In this document: one piece after another, positions 1 to 6,788 of the stretch
How positions within the stretch are numbered: position 1 is the first letter of the stretch
Layout of the letters: each line of letters starts with the position of its first letter
Source of the DNA: an uncultured Solirubrobacterales bacterium
GTDB taxonomy: Bacteria > Actinomycetota > Thermoleophilia > Solirubrobacterales > Solirubrobacteraceae
Reading direction: 5' to 3'
Length of the DNA stretch: 25,247 nucleotides
Assembly (NCBI GenBank): GCA_903959665.1
Contig: CAJBXY010000138.1
Span: 1-25,247 of the forward strand
Notes under the pieces: generated by a model
Told to the model about the DNA's origin: nothing
What the model saw: only the letters and a program-made list of their open reading frames with translations
Databases searched by the model: none
Translations under genes and position numbers: made by a program

Positions 1-36
1 ATCACCTACAGCGCCCAGATCATCCCAGACCCGTAA
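1..36 (+). CDS. C-terminal end of an upstream gene (partial)
   Basis: Reading frame 1 is open from the window edge and ends at a TAA, giving the tail ITYSAQIIPDP. It would converge on the lipoprotein gene that ends at 53. Eleven residues are too few to name a family, and an open frame this short can arise by chance, so this is only a likely gene end. Confidence 0.3.
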   Translation: MTYSAQIIPDP

Positions 37-52
37 GCGCGCCTCAGGCGGT

Positions 53-394
53 TCACTCAGGCGTGATTCCACCGGTATCGGCCGGTGTGCCGCCGCCGCC
101 GGTATCGCCGCCGGTGCCGCCGGTATCGCCGCCGGTGCCGCCGGTATCGCCGCTCGTGCCGCCGGTATCGCCGCCACTTGTGTCGGACGACCCGGTCGTG
201 TCGGTTGTCGTCGTCGGCGTCGTTGTAGTTGCGCCGGTGCCGCTGGCTACGTCGTTCGCATCAGCGGGCGGTACAAGAGCCGGCGTTGAAGTTGGGATTT
301 GATCGTATGGACGGCTATCCCCACCACAGGCGGAAATGCCGAGCGCGCAGGTCAGAGCGAGCGCGCAGCTAGAAACAACAAAGATTGAACGCAT
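53..394 (-). CDS. Small lipoprotein with Thr-rich and Gly/Asp/Thr repeat tail
   Basis: A 113-aa protein starts with a hydrophobic signal sequence and a lipobox (ISAC, Cys23), so it should be lipid-anchored outside the membrane. After about 30 ordinary residues comes a Thr-rich stretch, then copies of a heptad of the type GGTGGDT, and the end GGITPE. It contains no recognisable domain. The tail looks like a flexible spacer or surface-exposed low-complexity region. The start codon follows the -10-like TACCGT by 7 nt. The gene lies directly downstream of the zinc-ribbon gene on the same strand. The lipoprotein call is solid; the role is unknown. Confidence 0.7.
   Translation of the reverse strand: MRSIFVVSSCALALTCALGISACGGDSRPYDQIPTSTPALVPPADANDVASGTGATTTTPTTTTDTTGSSDTSGGDTGGTSGDTGGTGGDTGGTGGDTGGGGTPADTGGITPE
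101..184. repeat. 21-bp tandem repeat inside the lipoprotein gene
   Basis: Two perfect 21-bp units (101-121 and 122-142) are followed by one with two changes (143-163) and a degenerate one (164-184). Each unit equals seven codons, so copy number can change without a frameshift. The flank at 71-91 looks like a more degraded unit. Confidence 0.8.
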
Positions 395-401
395 GTACCT
401 A

Positions 402-407
402 ACGGTA
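402..407 (-). promoter_or_regulatory. -10-like TACCGT before the lipoprotein gene
   Basis: The hexamer fits TANNNT and ends 7 nt before the ATG at 394, with no Shine-Dalgarno in between. It lies in the 21-nt gap after the zinc-ribbon stop codon. A leaderless start is inferred. Confidence 0.4.
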
Positions 408-415
408 GCGACTGA

Positions 416-682
416 TCAAGCCGGAGGCGCCATACGACGGCCACAGGTGGGGCATTCGTTGAGATCGCGCTGTGCCATCGCGCCGCAAAGGTTGCAAAAG
501 CGCAGGTTTTCGACCGCCCAAGGCAGTTTCGACTGAGAAGGAGCAAGCGGTAGGACTTCGCCGACGACCTCGAGCTCCTCGCCATTGTTCTCGTCGCGGT
601 AGACCACATCAGGCTTGGCCTCAAGGATTACTTCGCGGCCCGATGAAGGCTCTCGCAGTCGATAACGCTGTGCCGGTTCCAT
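416..682 (-). CDS. Small zinc-ribbon protein
   Basis: An 88-aa protein with two CxxC knuckles near the C-terminus: CNLC (Cys63, Cys66) and CPTC (Cys77, Cys80), spaced as in rubredoxin-like or double-zinc-ribbon folds. The first 60 residues are charged and look like a small beta-rich domain. No signal peptide or membrane segment is seen, so it should be cytoplasmic. It is divergent from the cytochrome c-cupredoxin gene, with 109 nt between them. Zinc binding is inferred from the cysteine spacing; the partner or substrate is not known. Confidence 0.65.
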   Translation of the reverse strand: MEPAQRYRLREPSSGREVILEAKPDVVYRDENNGEELEVVGEVLPLAPSQSKLPWAVENLRFCNLCGAMAQRDLNECPTCGRRMAPPA

Positions 683-688
683 TGAGCC

Positions 689-694
689 ATCTTA
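689..694 (-). promoter_or_regulatory. -10-like TAAGAT before the zinc-ribbon gene
   Basis: TAAGAT ends 6 nt before the ATG at 682. No Shine-Dalgarno is present. It forms part of a divergent promoter region with the hexamer at 778-783. Confidence 0.45.
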
Positions 695-777
695 TCGGGC
701 TCTGCGGCCGCTTGCTGCGCCGAGTCTGCGGCCGCCATCTGGGCGCAGAGCAGCGGTCTGTAGTCCTCGCTTCTCGG

Positions 778-783
778 TAACAT
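778..783 (+). promoter_or_regulatory. -10-like TAACAT before the cytochrome c-cupredoxin gene
   Basis: TAACAT ends 8 nt before the ATG at 792, again without a Shine-Dalgarno, which fits a leaderless transcript. Confidence 0.4.
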
Positions 784-791
784 CTACGCCA

Positions 792-1523
792 ATGGATCGA
801 CGTCGCTTCAAAGCTCGTGGGCGCAGCGCGCTCAGCATCGGATTGGCCGCTACCGCGGTGCTCGTGGTCGCGGGCTGTACCAACGATTCGACCTCGGTTA
901 GCGACTCAAATCTCGTCAACGGCAAGCAGCTCTTCGTTGCCAAGTGCGGCGCCTGCCACGTGATGGCGCGCGCAGGCACGAAGGGTGTGACAGGGCCAAA
1001 TCTTGACGAGGCGTTTTCCAGTGCACGGCAAGAGAATTGGGGCGACGACGGGATCCGCGGCGTCGTCTACGGCCAGATCCTCTATCCGAACCAGAACGCG
1101 CCGATGCCAGCAAATCTCGTAACCGGCAAAGACGCCACCGACGTCGCCGCCTACGTCTCAACGGTGGTCGGCAAGCCCGGCAAGGACGTTGGCCTGCTCG
1201 CGAGCGCGGTCGCGCCGGCCGGCAGCGGTAAGACAGCAGTTGCGAAGAATGGCCTGCTTTCGATCGCAGCCGATCCGAATGGCCAGCTGCTTTACGTCGA
1301 ATCGAAGGCGACCGCGACCGCCGGCCCGATCAAGCTTGAGATGCCAAATCAGTCCGGTGTTCCGCACAACGTCGTCATCGAGGACACACCGATTGAAACG
1401 CCGGTGATCAAGAAAGGCGTAGCCAAGGCCTCGGGAATACTGAAGCCCGGCAAGTTCGTTTACTTCTGCTCGGTTCCCGGCCACCGCGAGGCCGGAATGG
1501 TCGGCAAGCTCACAGTCCGTTAG
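792..1523 (+). CDS. Lipoprotein with fused cytochrome c and cupredoxin domains
   Basis: A 243-aa protein begins with an Arg-rich N-region, a hydrophobic core and a lipobox (VAGC, Cys29), so it is predicted to be membrane-anchored and extracytoplasmic. Residues about 40-130 form a cytochrome c domain with CGACH (Cys52, Cys55, His56) and a likely axial Met105 in APMPANL. Residues about 150-243 form a cupredoxin with His192 (PHNVV), Cys226, His231 and Met236 in the pattern CSVPGH-x4-M, the full type-1 copper ligand set. Both redox sites look intact. Its position beside two caa3-type oxidase operons suggests an electron carrier to or between respiratory complexes. That role is inference; the domain assignment is strong. 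Its stop codon overlaps the stop of the convergent 59-aa gene. Confidence 0.88.
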   Translation: MDRRRFKARGRSALSIGLAATAVLVVAGCTNDSTSVSDSNLVNGKQLFVAKCGACHVMARAGTKGVTGPNLDEAFSSARQENWGDDGIRGVVYGQILYPNQNAPMPANLVTGKDATDVAAYVSTVVGKPGKDVGLLASAVAPAGSGKTAVAKNGLLSIAADPNGQLLYVESKATATAGPIKLEMPNQSGVPHNVVIEDTPIETPVIKKGVAKASGILKPGKFVYFCSVPGHREAGMVGKLTVR

Positions 1524-1699
1524 AGCGCGCGCGCAATAACGGCTACGGCGATAACGACTAGGCAGCTACCGACGACCCACGCCAACGCTTTGAATGCGCC
1601 TGATTCGGTGCGGACCGGATCAAGGATCCGTGGGACGCCCTTCTCGGGCGGAGAGCGCTCGTCAGAGCCTTGCTGCGGCGCATCGGGCTGCTCAGCCAC
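1520..1699 (-). CDS. 59-aa single-span membrane protein at the end of the ctaE operon
   Basis: The frame starts at GTG (1699), ten bases after the ctaE stop, and ends in TAA at 1520. The first 35 residues are polar and rich in Pro, Asp and Glu. Residues about 36-57 form one hydrophobic helix ending ARAL. No family is recognised. Position, orientation and topology fit a small accessory subunit or assembly factor of the A2-type oxidase, but this is inference. No good Shine-Dalgarno is seen, so translation may be coupled to ctaE. Confidence 0.6.
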   Translation of the reverse strand: MAEQPDAPQQGSDERSPPEKGVPRILDPVRTESGAFKALAWVVGSCLVVIAVAVIARAL

Positions 1700-1708
1700 C
1701 GGCGGCGA

Positions 1709-2326
1709 TTAGAGAATGTAGATCGTCGTAAAGACGACGATCCACATTGCATCGACGAAGTGCCAGTAGATGCCAGGAACCTCAAGGCCGCGATGGTGGT
1801 CGGGCCCGACCTTGCCCTTGAAGATCCGTACCGCTGACATCCAGAGCAGCAGAAGTCCAATCACAACGTGCGCGCCATGCAGGCCGGTCAAGCCAAAGAA
1901 GACGGAGGCGGAAGCGCTCGTCTCCGGTGTGAAGCCAAGGTGGAGATACTCGTTGATCTGGATGAAGAGGAAGGTCAGGCCCAGGAGGAAGGTCGTGACG
2001 ATGCCGATTCGCATCGCCATCTGGTTGTCGCGCTTGGCCGAAACATCTGTCCAGTGCATCGTCACCGACGAGGAGAGCAGGATTGCGCAGTTGATGCCGG
2101 CGACCGCGACCGGCAGCCCTTCGCCTGGAGGCCAGCCGTCTGCGGAGACAACGCGGATGAAGAAATAGGCGGCGAAGAACGCTCCGAAGAGCATGATCTC
2201 GGAGATGATGAAGAGCAGGATGCCAAGCACTTCTGAGTTGACGCGCGAACTCTGGTTGGCGATCGGGGGCCCGTGGTGATGTTCACCTTCGTGACCTACG
2301 GGGCTGGGGATTGAGGCAGCTTCCAT
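1709..2326 (-). CDS. ctaE: Cytochrome c oxidase subunit III
   Basis: A 205-aa membrane protein with about five transmembrane helices. Family landmarks include SEIMLFGAFFAAYF in the first helix with its conserved Glu, TGLHGAHVVIG, and the C-terminal YWHFVDAMWIVVF. Subunit III stabilises the proton-uptake side of subunit I in aa3/caa3 oxidases. I chose the ATG at 2326 because AAGGAG lies 6 nt upstream; a start 57 nt further out would overlap the preceding gene. A His/Glu-rich N-terminus (GHEGEHHHGPP) precedes the first helix. It is the only ctaE in the window although there are two subunit I genes. Confidence 0.95.
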   Translation of the reverse strand: MEAASIPSPVGHEGEHHHGPPIANQSSRVNSEVLGILLFIISEIMLFGAFFAAYFFIRVVSADGWPPGEGLPVAVAGINCAILLSSSVTMHWTDVSAKRDNQMAMRIGIVTTFLLGLTFLFIQINEYLHLGFTPETSASASVFFGLTGLHGAHVVIGLLLLWMSAVRIFKGKVGPDHHRGLEVPGIYWHFVDAMWIVVFTTIYIL

Positions 2327-2332
2327 CGGTTT

Positions 2333-2338
2333 CTCCTT
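2333..2338 (-). promoter_or_regulatory. Shine-Dalgarno AAGGAG that fixes the ctaE start
   Basis: AAGGAG sits 6 nt before ATG 2326 and overlaps the TAA stop of the upstream Usp-like gene. This is one of the few strong ribosome binding sites in the window. Confidence 0.7.
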
Positions 2339-3176
2339 AAGCCCCGCTCCGCGCGGATGCTGGCTCGGCGACGATGTGGTCAACGGGTAGCCCCGAGGAG
2401 TTTTTCACTCGCTCGACTAGATCGGCTCGCAGCCAGCCAGAGCGCGTCTCCGGGTAGGTCGAGATGACGATCTCATCGACGTCGAAGAAAGCGAGCGCGT
2501 TCATCGTCGCCGTGTAAGGGTCGGGGTCGCCAATCAGGCCGGCGGCGGGCATCTGCTGCGCCTTCGCGCGGTCGACGACCTGGGTTAGCCGGGCGCGTGC
2601 GCGCTTGGCTGCTAAACCATCGCCCCCCTCGATTGGGACAACGAAGACGAAGAGCCGCTCGCGCCCTGCCGGCTCACTGCTGGCCAGCTTCCCGAGCTCT
2701 TCGATTAGTGCGTCGCTGTTGGTCGTCCTGTTGGCGACTACCAGTGTTACGTCAAATGGAGAGCCAGCGCTCCGTTCGGTAACGATGTGCTCGACGGGAA
2801 TCTCGGTTGCGTTGCTGACGCGCTCAACGACACTGTTGGCGAGCCAGCCCGACTCGCCTTCAGGCAAGGTTGAGACCAAGATTAGATCGGGGCTGTATTC
2901 GGCGATTGCGTCCATCGTCGCCGAGTAGGGGTCGGGGTCGCCGACCTCGCCGATGCAGTCGATGCCAATTTCGCGAAGCACGCCACGCGCTAGGTCAACG
3001 CGCACCTGCGCCGCCTCGTAGACGTTGTCGGCGTAGGTGAAGTTGCCGTGTGTTGGCGTCCGTCGTGGGACGCAAAGAACCACTCGCAGCTCGCCAGCGG
3101 CCGCCTCGGCGCGTGCCCGCTCAAGCAGCGGGCCGCCGGTCAGGGTTTCGTTAGCAACTACGAGGATCGTCCGCAT
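2337..3176 (-). CDS. Tandem universal-stress-protein-like protein inside the cox operon
   Basis: A 279-aa soluble protein made of two homologous halves. Each half starts with a beta-strand followed by VANxT (RTILVVANET at 2-11, VTLVVANRTT at 143-152). Each has GDPDPYxATMxA (79-90 and 216-227), SGWL (109-112 and 246-249) and a closing IPVEHIV or LPVDHIV strand. The order resembles the Usp alpha/beta fold, but the usual Usp glycine loop (G-2x-G-9x-G) is replaced, so ATP binding is doubtful. The ATG at 3176 lies 4 nt after the ctaD1 stop; longer forms would run into ctaD1. It is cotranscribed between subunits I and III, so a regulatory or assembly role for the oxidase is possible. That role is inference. 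Confidence 0.8.
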   Translation of the reverse strand: MRTILVVANETLTGGPLLERARAEAAAGELRVVLCVPRRTPTHGNFTYADNVYEAAQVRVDLARGVLREIGIDCIGEVGDPDPYSATMDAIAEYSPDLILVSTLPEGESGWLANSVVERVSNATEIPVEHIVTERSAGSPFDVTLVVANRTTNSDALIEELGKLASSEPAGRERLFVFVVPIEGGDGLAAKRARARLTQVVDRAKAQQMPAAGLIGDPDPYTATMNALAFFDVDEIVISTYPETRSGWLRADLVERVKNSSGLPVDHIVAEPASARSGA

Positions 3177-3180
3177 TGGC

Positions 3181-5079
3181 TCAGTCTGCCTCACTCGCGC
3201 TCGCGCCCGCACCGACCGCCACCGGTTCCGGCTCCGCTTCGTCGAAGACGGCGTGGACGGCGCCCGGGACGCCGTACTCATAGGGGCCACCGACGACCGA
3301 TGGAATCGCGTCGAAGTTGAAGATCGGCGGCGGCGAAGAGACCTGCCATTCGATTGTCAACGAGTTCCAAGGATTCGCCCCTGCTTTCGGCCCGCTGCGC
3401 CAGGAGACGATCATGTTGTAGAGGAATATCAGCGTTGAGAGGCCGACGACGAATGAGGCGAGCGAGATGATCATGTTCCACGTTGCAAACTGCTCGGCGT
3501 AGTCGGAGACGCGCCGCGGCATTCCTTGAACACCGATCAGGTGCATCGGTGCAAAGGTGATGTTGAAGAAGATGAAGGTCAGCCAGAAGTGGAGTTTGCC
3601 CAGCCTCTCGTTGAACATCCGGCCCGTCATCTTCGGGAACCAGAAGTAGATTCCGGCGTAGATCGTGAACAGCGACCCACCGAAGAGCACGTAGTGGATG
3701 TGGGCGACGATGAAGTAGGTGTCGCTGACGTGGATGTCGAGCGGAACCATCGCGAGCATCACGCCGGAGATTCCACCGAGCGTGAACATCGCGATGAAGC
3801 CGGTCGCCCAGAGCATCGGCGTGTCCATCTTCAGCACGCCGCGCCAGAGCGTTGCGACCCACGAGAAGATCTTGATTCCCGTCGGAATCGCGATGATCGC
3901 CGTCGTGATCATCATCGGTATTCGTATCCAGTCGGACATTCCGGAGACGAACATGTGGTGGGCCCAGACGGTGAAGCCGAGCAGCACGATCGCCAACAAT
4001 GAGAAGGCCATCATGCGGTAGCCGAAGACCGGCTTTCGCGCCCTCGTCGCAAGCACTTCGCTGATGATGCCGAAGCCGGGCAGCATCATGATGTAGACCG
4101 CGGGGTGGGAGTAGAACCAGAATACGTGCTGGTACATCAGTACGTCGCCGCCGCCGGAGGGGTTGAAGAAGTTGAAGCCGAGCGCCCGGTCGAGAATCAC
4201 CATGAACTGCGAGGCGGCAATGAATGGCGTCGCGATCACGACCAGCAGCGAGGTTGAGAAGTTGGCCCAGACCAAGAGTGGCATGCGGAAGAAGGTCATT
4301 CCCGGCGCGCGCATCGTGATGATCGTGACGAGGAAGTTGAGCGCTGTGGCAATCGACGACGCCCCGGCAAATTGAACCGCGATCGTGAAGAAGGCTTGCC
4401 CAATCGGCGCGTCGACAGAGAGCGGCGCGTAGGCGGTCCAACCGGATGCGAAAGAGCCGCCTGGTGCGAGGAAGGAGAGCAGCATCATCACGCCGGCGAC
4501 CGGGAGCATCCAGAACGAGAGCGCGTTGAGGCGCGGGAAGGCCATGTCCGGCGCGCCGATCATCAGAGGGATCACGTAGTTGGCGATGCCCGCGAAGACG
4601 GGGATCACGAAGAGGAAGATCAGTAGCGTCGCGTGTACCGAGAAGATTCCGTTGTAGGTGTTGGGATCGACGAATTGACGGCCAGGGGCAGCCAGCTCGG
4701 CGCGCACCAGCATCGCCATCAGTCCGCCGATGAACATGAAGAAGAACGAGACGACGATGTACTGGATCCCGATTACTTTGTGGTCGGTGTTGACCTTGAA
4801 GTAGTCACGCCAGCTCTTCGCGCCGTGGTCGGCGTGGTCGTCGACGACCGTGCGGCCGCTCGCCCAGCGCAGCCAATAGTCGAAGCAGCCGATCCCGCCG
4901 AGGAAGAAGAGCGGAACCATCAGCAGCGAGATCTGTAGCACCGACTCGCCGTCGTACACCGGATCGACCGAAAACGCTGCGCGCAAGCCGGTGCTGAGGC
5001 CAAGGCAGACGAGGACGCCGAGGATCGAGAACGCAAGCGCCCTATACCAGCCTGGCTGTCGGATCTTCGCGGCCATCAT
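3181..5079 (-). CDS. ctaD: Cytochrome c oxidase subunit I, A2-type (YSHPxVY)
   Basis: A 632-aa heme-copper oxidase catalytic subunit. Visible ligands are His149 (heme a), His325 with Tyr329 (CuB and the His-Tyr pair), His374-His375 (CuB), His460 (heme a3) and His462 (heme a). The K-channel Lys403 (PTGIKIFSW) and the D-channel entrance Asp178 (GAPDMAFPR) are kept. The active-site motif reads FYSHPAVY, so the A1-family Glu is absent and the Tyr-Ser pair of A2-family oxidases (as in Thermus caa3) takes its place. The N-terminus is about 90 residues longer than usual and adds two predicted helices (about 12-35 and 47-70) before the NTDHKVIG start of the core. The ATG abuts the ctaC1 stop codon, with a purine-rich stretch (AAAGGGA) just upstream. 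A second ATG follows immediately. Confidence 0.96.
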   Translation of the reverse strand: MMAAKIRQPGWYRALAFSILGVLVCLGLSTGLRAAFSVDPVYDGESVLQISLLMVPLFFLGGIGCFDYWLRWASGRTVVDDHADHGAKSWRDYFKVNTDHKVIGIQYIVVSFFFMFIGGLMAMLVRAELAAPGRQFVDPNTYNGIFSVHATLLIFLFVIPVFAGIANYVIPLMIGAPDMAFPRLNALSFWMLPVAGVMMLLSFLAPGGSFASGWTAYAPLSVDAPIGQAFFTIAVQFAGASSIATALNFLVTIITMRAPGMTFFRMPLLVWANFSTSLLVVIATPFIAASQFMVILDRALGFNFFNPSGGGDVLMYQHVFWFYSHPAVYIMMLPGFGIISEVLATRARKPVFGYRMMAFSLLAIVLLGFTVWAHHMFVSGMSDWIRIPMMITTAIIAIPTGIKIFSWVATLWRGVLKMDTPMLWATGFIAMFTLGGISGVMLAMVPLDIHVSDTYFIVAHIHYVLFGGSLFTIYAGIYFWFPKMTGRMFNERLGKLHFWLTFIFFNITFAPMHLIGVQGMPRRVSDYAEQFATWNMIISLASFVVGLSTLIFLYNMIVSWRSGPKAGANPWNSLTIEWQVSSPPPIFNFDAIPSVVGGPYEYGVPGAVHAVFDEAEPEPVAVGAGASASEAD

Positions 5080-6159
5080 CTATCCCTTTCCTTGCACGCT
5101 CTCGTAAATGTATTTCGTCAGCGCATCAAGCTCCGCCTTCGTCATCGTCGTGGCGTAGTTGGCGGGCATGATGCCCTTGCTGTAGCCCTTCGCGATCTCT
5201 TTGTTTGGGTCGACGATCATCTCCATGATGTCGGCAGCAGAGGCGTTATCGGCCTTGAGTTCCTTGTCAAGGTTTGGCCCGGTCACGCCGGTCGTTCCTG
5301 CAGCCGCCAGCGTGTGGCAGGCGCCGCAGGCAGTGGCGCCGGTTGCCGGGTTGCCGGCAACGAACAGCTGCTCGCCGATTCCGTCGCCGCCAGCGGCCGC
5401 GACCGGCGTGCCAGATGCCTTCGTGAGCTTGGCCATCATCGTCGCGTAGCGCTCCGCGGTTAGGACCGTGACCGTTTGACGCATGTAGGCGTGGCCGAGG
5501 CCACAGAGCTCAGCGCAAACGACGTCAAAGGTGCCGAGTTTCGTTGGCGTCAGGTTGTACGAGGTCGTGATGCCAGGGACGGCGTCGACCTTAAGTCGGA
5601 AGGCGGGCACCCAGAAGTCATGGATCACATCCTTCGAGCGGACGTTGAACTTGACCGGTTCGTTGATCGGCAGGTAAAGCTTCGCAGTTTTGACCGGCCC
5701 GTCAGCCGTCTGCGTCTCAAAGTCCCAAGCGAACTGAACGCCGTTCACGTTGACTACGCGAGTCCCCTTGGCTGGGGCGGCCTGGATGTCAACCAGCAGA
5801 ATCGCAGCGTACGTCGTGAGCGCGGCGATGATGATCGTCGGGATGATCGTCCAGATCACCTCGAGCTTTGTGCTGCCGTGGATCGGCGGCCCATCGAGAT
5901 CTTCCTCACCGGGGCGCTGGCGCCAGCGCCAGATGCTGAACAGCATCACCGTTGTCACGGCAACGAAGATCGGAACCGAGACGATCACGAGCACATCCCA
6001 GAAGGTGTCGATCTCGGGAGCGACGTTCGAGCCCTGCTCCGGGAACCAGCTCAGCGCGAGCATGAAAACGATGCCGATCACCGAGGCGACGACGATGATC
6101 GCGAGCAGAACGATCCAGTTTTTCGCGGTCACGGCGCCGCGGTGAGATTGACCAGTCAC
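5080..6159 (-). CDS. ctaC: Cytochrome c oxidase subunit II fused to cytochrome c
   Basis: A 359-aa protein. Three hydrophobic segments (about 15-37, 54-77 and 101-123) precede a CuA cupredoxin domain with His180, Cys215, Glu217, Cys219, His223 and Met226 (CAELCGLGHAYM). A C-terminal class I cytochrome c domain follows, with CGACH (Cys278, Cys281, His282) and likely axial Met331 in GIMPANY. The fusion makes this a caa3-type enzyme: electrons pass from the heme c domain to CuA and on to subunit I. The start is GTG at 6159; a nearby ATG is closed by a stop after three codons. This is the first gene of oxidase operon 1. All metal ligands are present. Confidence 0.95.
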   Translation of the reverse strand: MTGQSHRGAVTAKNWIVLLAIIVVASVIGIVFMLALSWFPEQGSNVAPEIDTFWDVLVIVSVPIFVAVTTVMLFSIWRWRQRPGEEDLDGPPIHGSTKLEVIWTIIPTIIIAALTTYAAILLVDIQAAPAKGTRVVNVNGVQFAWDFETQTADGPVKTAKLYLPINEPVKFNVRSKDVIHDFWVPAFRLKVDAVPGITTSYNLTPTKLGTFDVVCAELCGLGHAYMRQTVTVLTAERYATMMAKLTKASGTPVAAAGGDGIGEQLFVAGNPATGATACGACHTLAAAGTTGVTGPNLDKELKADNASAADIMEMIVDPNKEIAKGYSKGIMPANYATTMTKAELDALTKYIYESVQGKG

Positions 6160-6168
6160 TGGCGCATA

Positions 6169-6174
6169 AGATTA
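6169..6174 (-). promoter_or_regulatory. -10-like TAATCT before ctaC1 (operon 1)
   Basis: TAATCT ends 9 nt before the GTG at 6159, and no Shine-Dalgarno is visible. It is the best promoter candidate in the 102-nt gap between the AraC-type gene and ctaC1. Confidence 0.45.
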
Positions 6175-6261
6175 CTAGTCGCAGGCGACGCAGGCGTGCT
6201 CATCGGCGGGCTGGACGCGTCGCCGCTCATCACCCGCTCAGGACCAATCAGCCGCTTGGCT

Positions 6262-6657
6262 CTAGGCGGCGGTTGCGATTGGCACTGAATCGCTGCCGGG
6301 CGAGCCGAAGATGCGCGCGCGAGCGCGGAAATCAGAGGGAGCAAGGTCGTGGCGGCGCCGGAATGCTTTCGCGAACTGGGCCGGCTGGCGGTAGCCGACA
6401 TTGTGCGCAACTTCGCGCACCGTCAAGTCGCTGCCGGCGAGCATCTCAGCGGCTCGATCCATCCTCACGGCGGTCAGGTATTGGCGGAACGTTGTGTGGC
6501 CAACTTCGGCAAAGGCGCGCTGAAGTTGGCGCCTTGACGAAGCTACGCGGTGGGCTAGATCGTCGAGCGCGAGCTCATCTCCGTACTCAAACTCAACGAT
6601 CGCGGTTACCTCTCGGTAGAGCTCTAAACGGAGTGAAATCGTCGCTTGGCGCTGCAT
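6262..6657 (-). CDS. AraC-type DNA-binding protein lacking a sensor domain
   Basis: A 131-aa protein consisting almost only of the AraC/XylS double helix-turn-helix. The first HTH spans about 31-52 (LDDLAHRVASSRRQLQRAF). The second spans about 79-100 with the family signature NVGYRQPAQFAKAFRRR followed by LAPSDFR. No ligand-binding or dimerisation domain is present, as in MarA/SoxS-size regulators. It lies just upstream of ctaC1 on the same strand and is divergent from the CBS gene. Control of either neighbour is plausible but not shown. Confidence 0.88.
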   Translation of the reverse strand: MQRQATISLRLELYREVTAIVEFEYGDELALDDLAHRVASSRRQLQRAFAEVGHTTFRQYLTAVRMDRAAEMLAGSDLTVREVAHNVGYRQPAQFAKAFRRRHDLAPSDFRARARIFGSPGSDSVPIATAA

Positions 6658-6664
6658 TGTTATC

Positions 6665-6670
6665 TCTATA
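6665..6670 (-). promoter_or_regulatory. -10-like TATAGA before the AraC-type gene
   Basis: TATAGA ends 7 nt before the ATG at 6657, with GATAACA between. It matches TATAAT at the first four positions. A leaderless start is inferred. Confidence 0.4.
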
Positions 6671-6776
6671 CGAGCCGCCCGCGCAGAGGGATTACTCCGC
6701 CGCAGGCGCCGTGGCTCGGAATTACCGGCTGGACAGCGTGCGCGCCAGCGGTTAGGTTCGCCGTAGCGCCTAATTC

Positions 6777-6782
6777 GGAGGT
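6777..6782 (+). promoter_or_regulatory. Shine-Dalgarno GGAGGT of the CBS gene
   Basis: GGAGGT lies 6 nt before the ATG at 6789 and decides that start over the in-frame ATG two codons later. This leadered gene contrasts with most neighbours. Confidence 0.7.
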
Positions 6783-6788
6783 AGAGCG

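Noticed and set aside
71..184. Possible CRISPR-like repeat
   Set aside because: The 21-bp units are directly adjacent, with no unique spacers, and encode a regular protein heptad.
692..979. Minus-strand frame overlapping the cytochrome c-cupredoxin gene
   Set aside because: It is antisense to a well-supported heme domain and has no recognisable content.
3181..5079. Loss of the HPEVY glutamate as a sign of an inactive subunit I
   Set aside because: The replacement Tyr-Ser pair (YSHPxVY) is the known A2-family solution, and all metal ligands are intact.
3526..6288. Long plus-strand open frames opposite ctaD1 and ctaC1
   Set aside because: They are antisense frames kept open by GC-rich codon bias. 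The products are rich in Arg, Asp, His and Glu with no domain, while the opposite strand encodes clear oxidase subunits.
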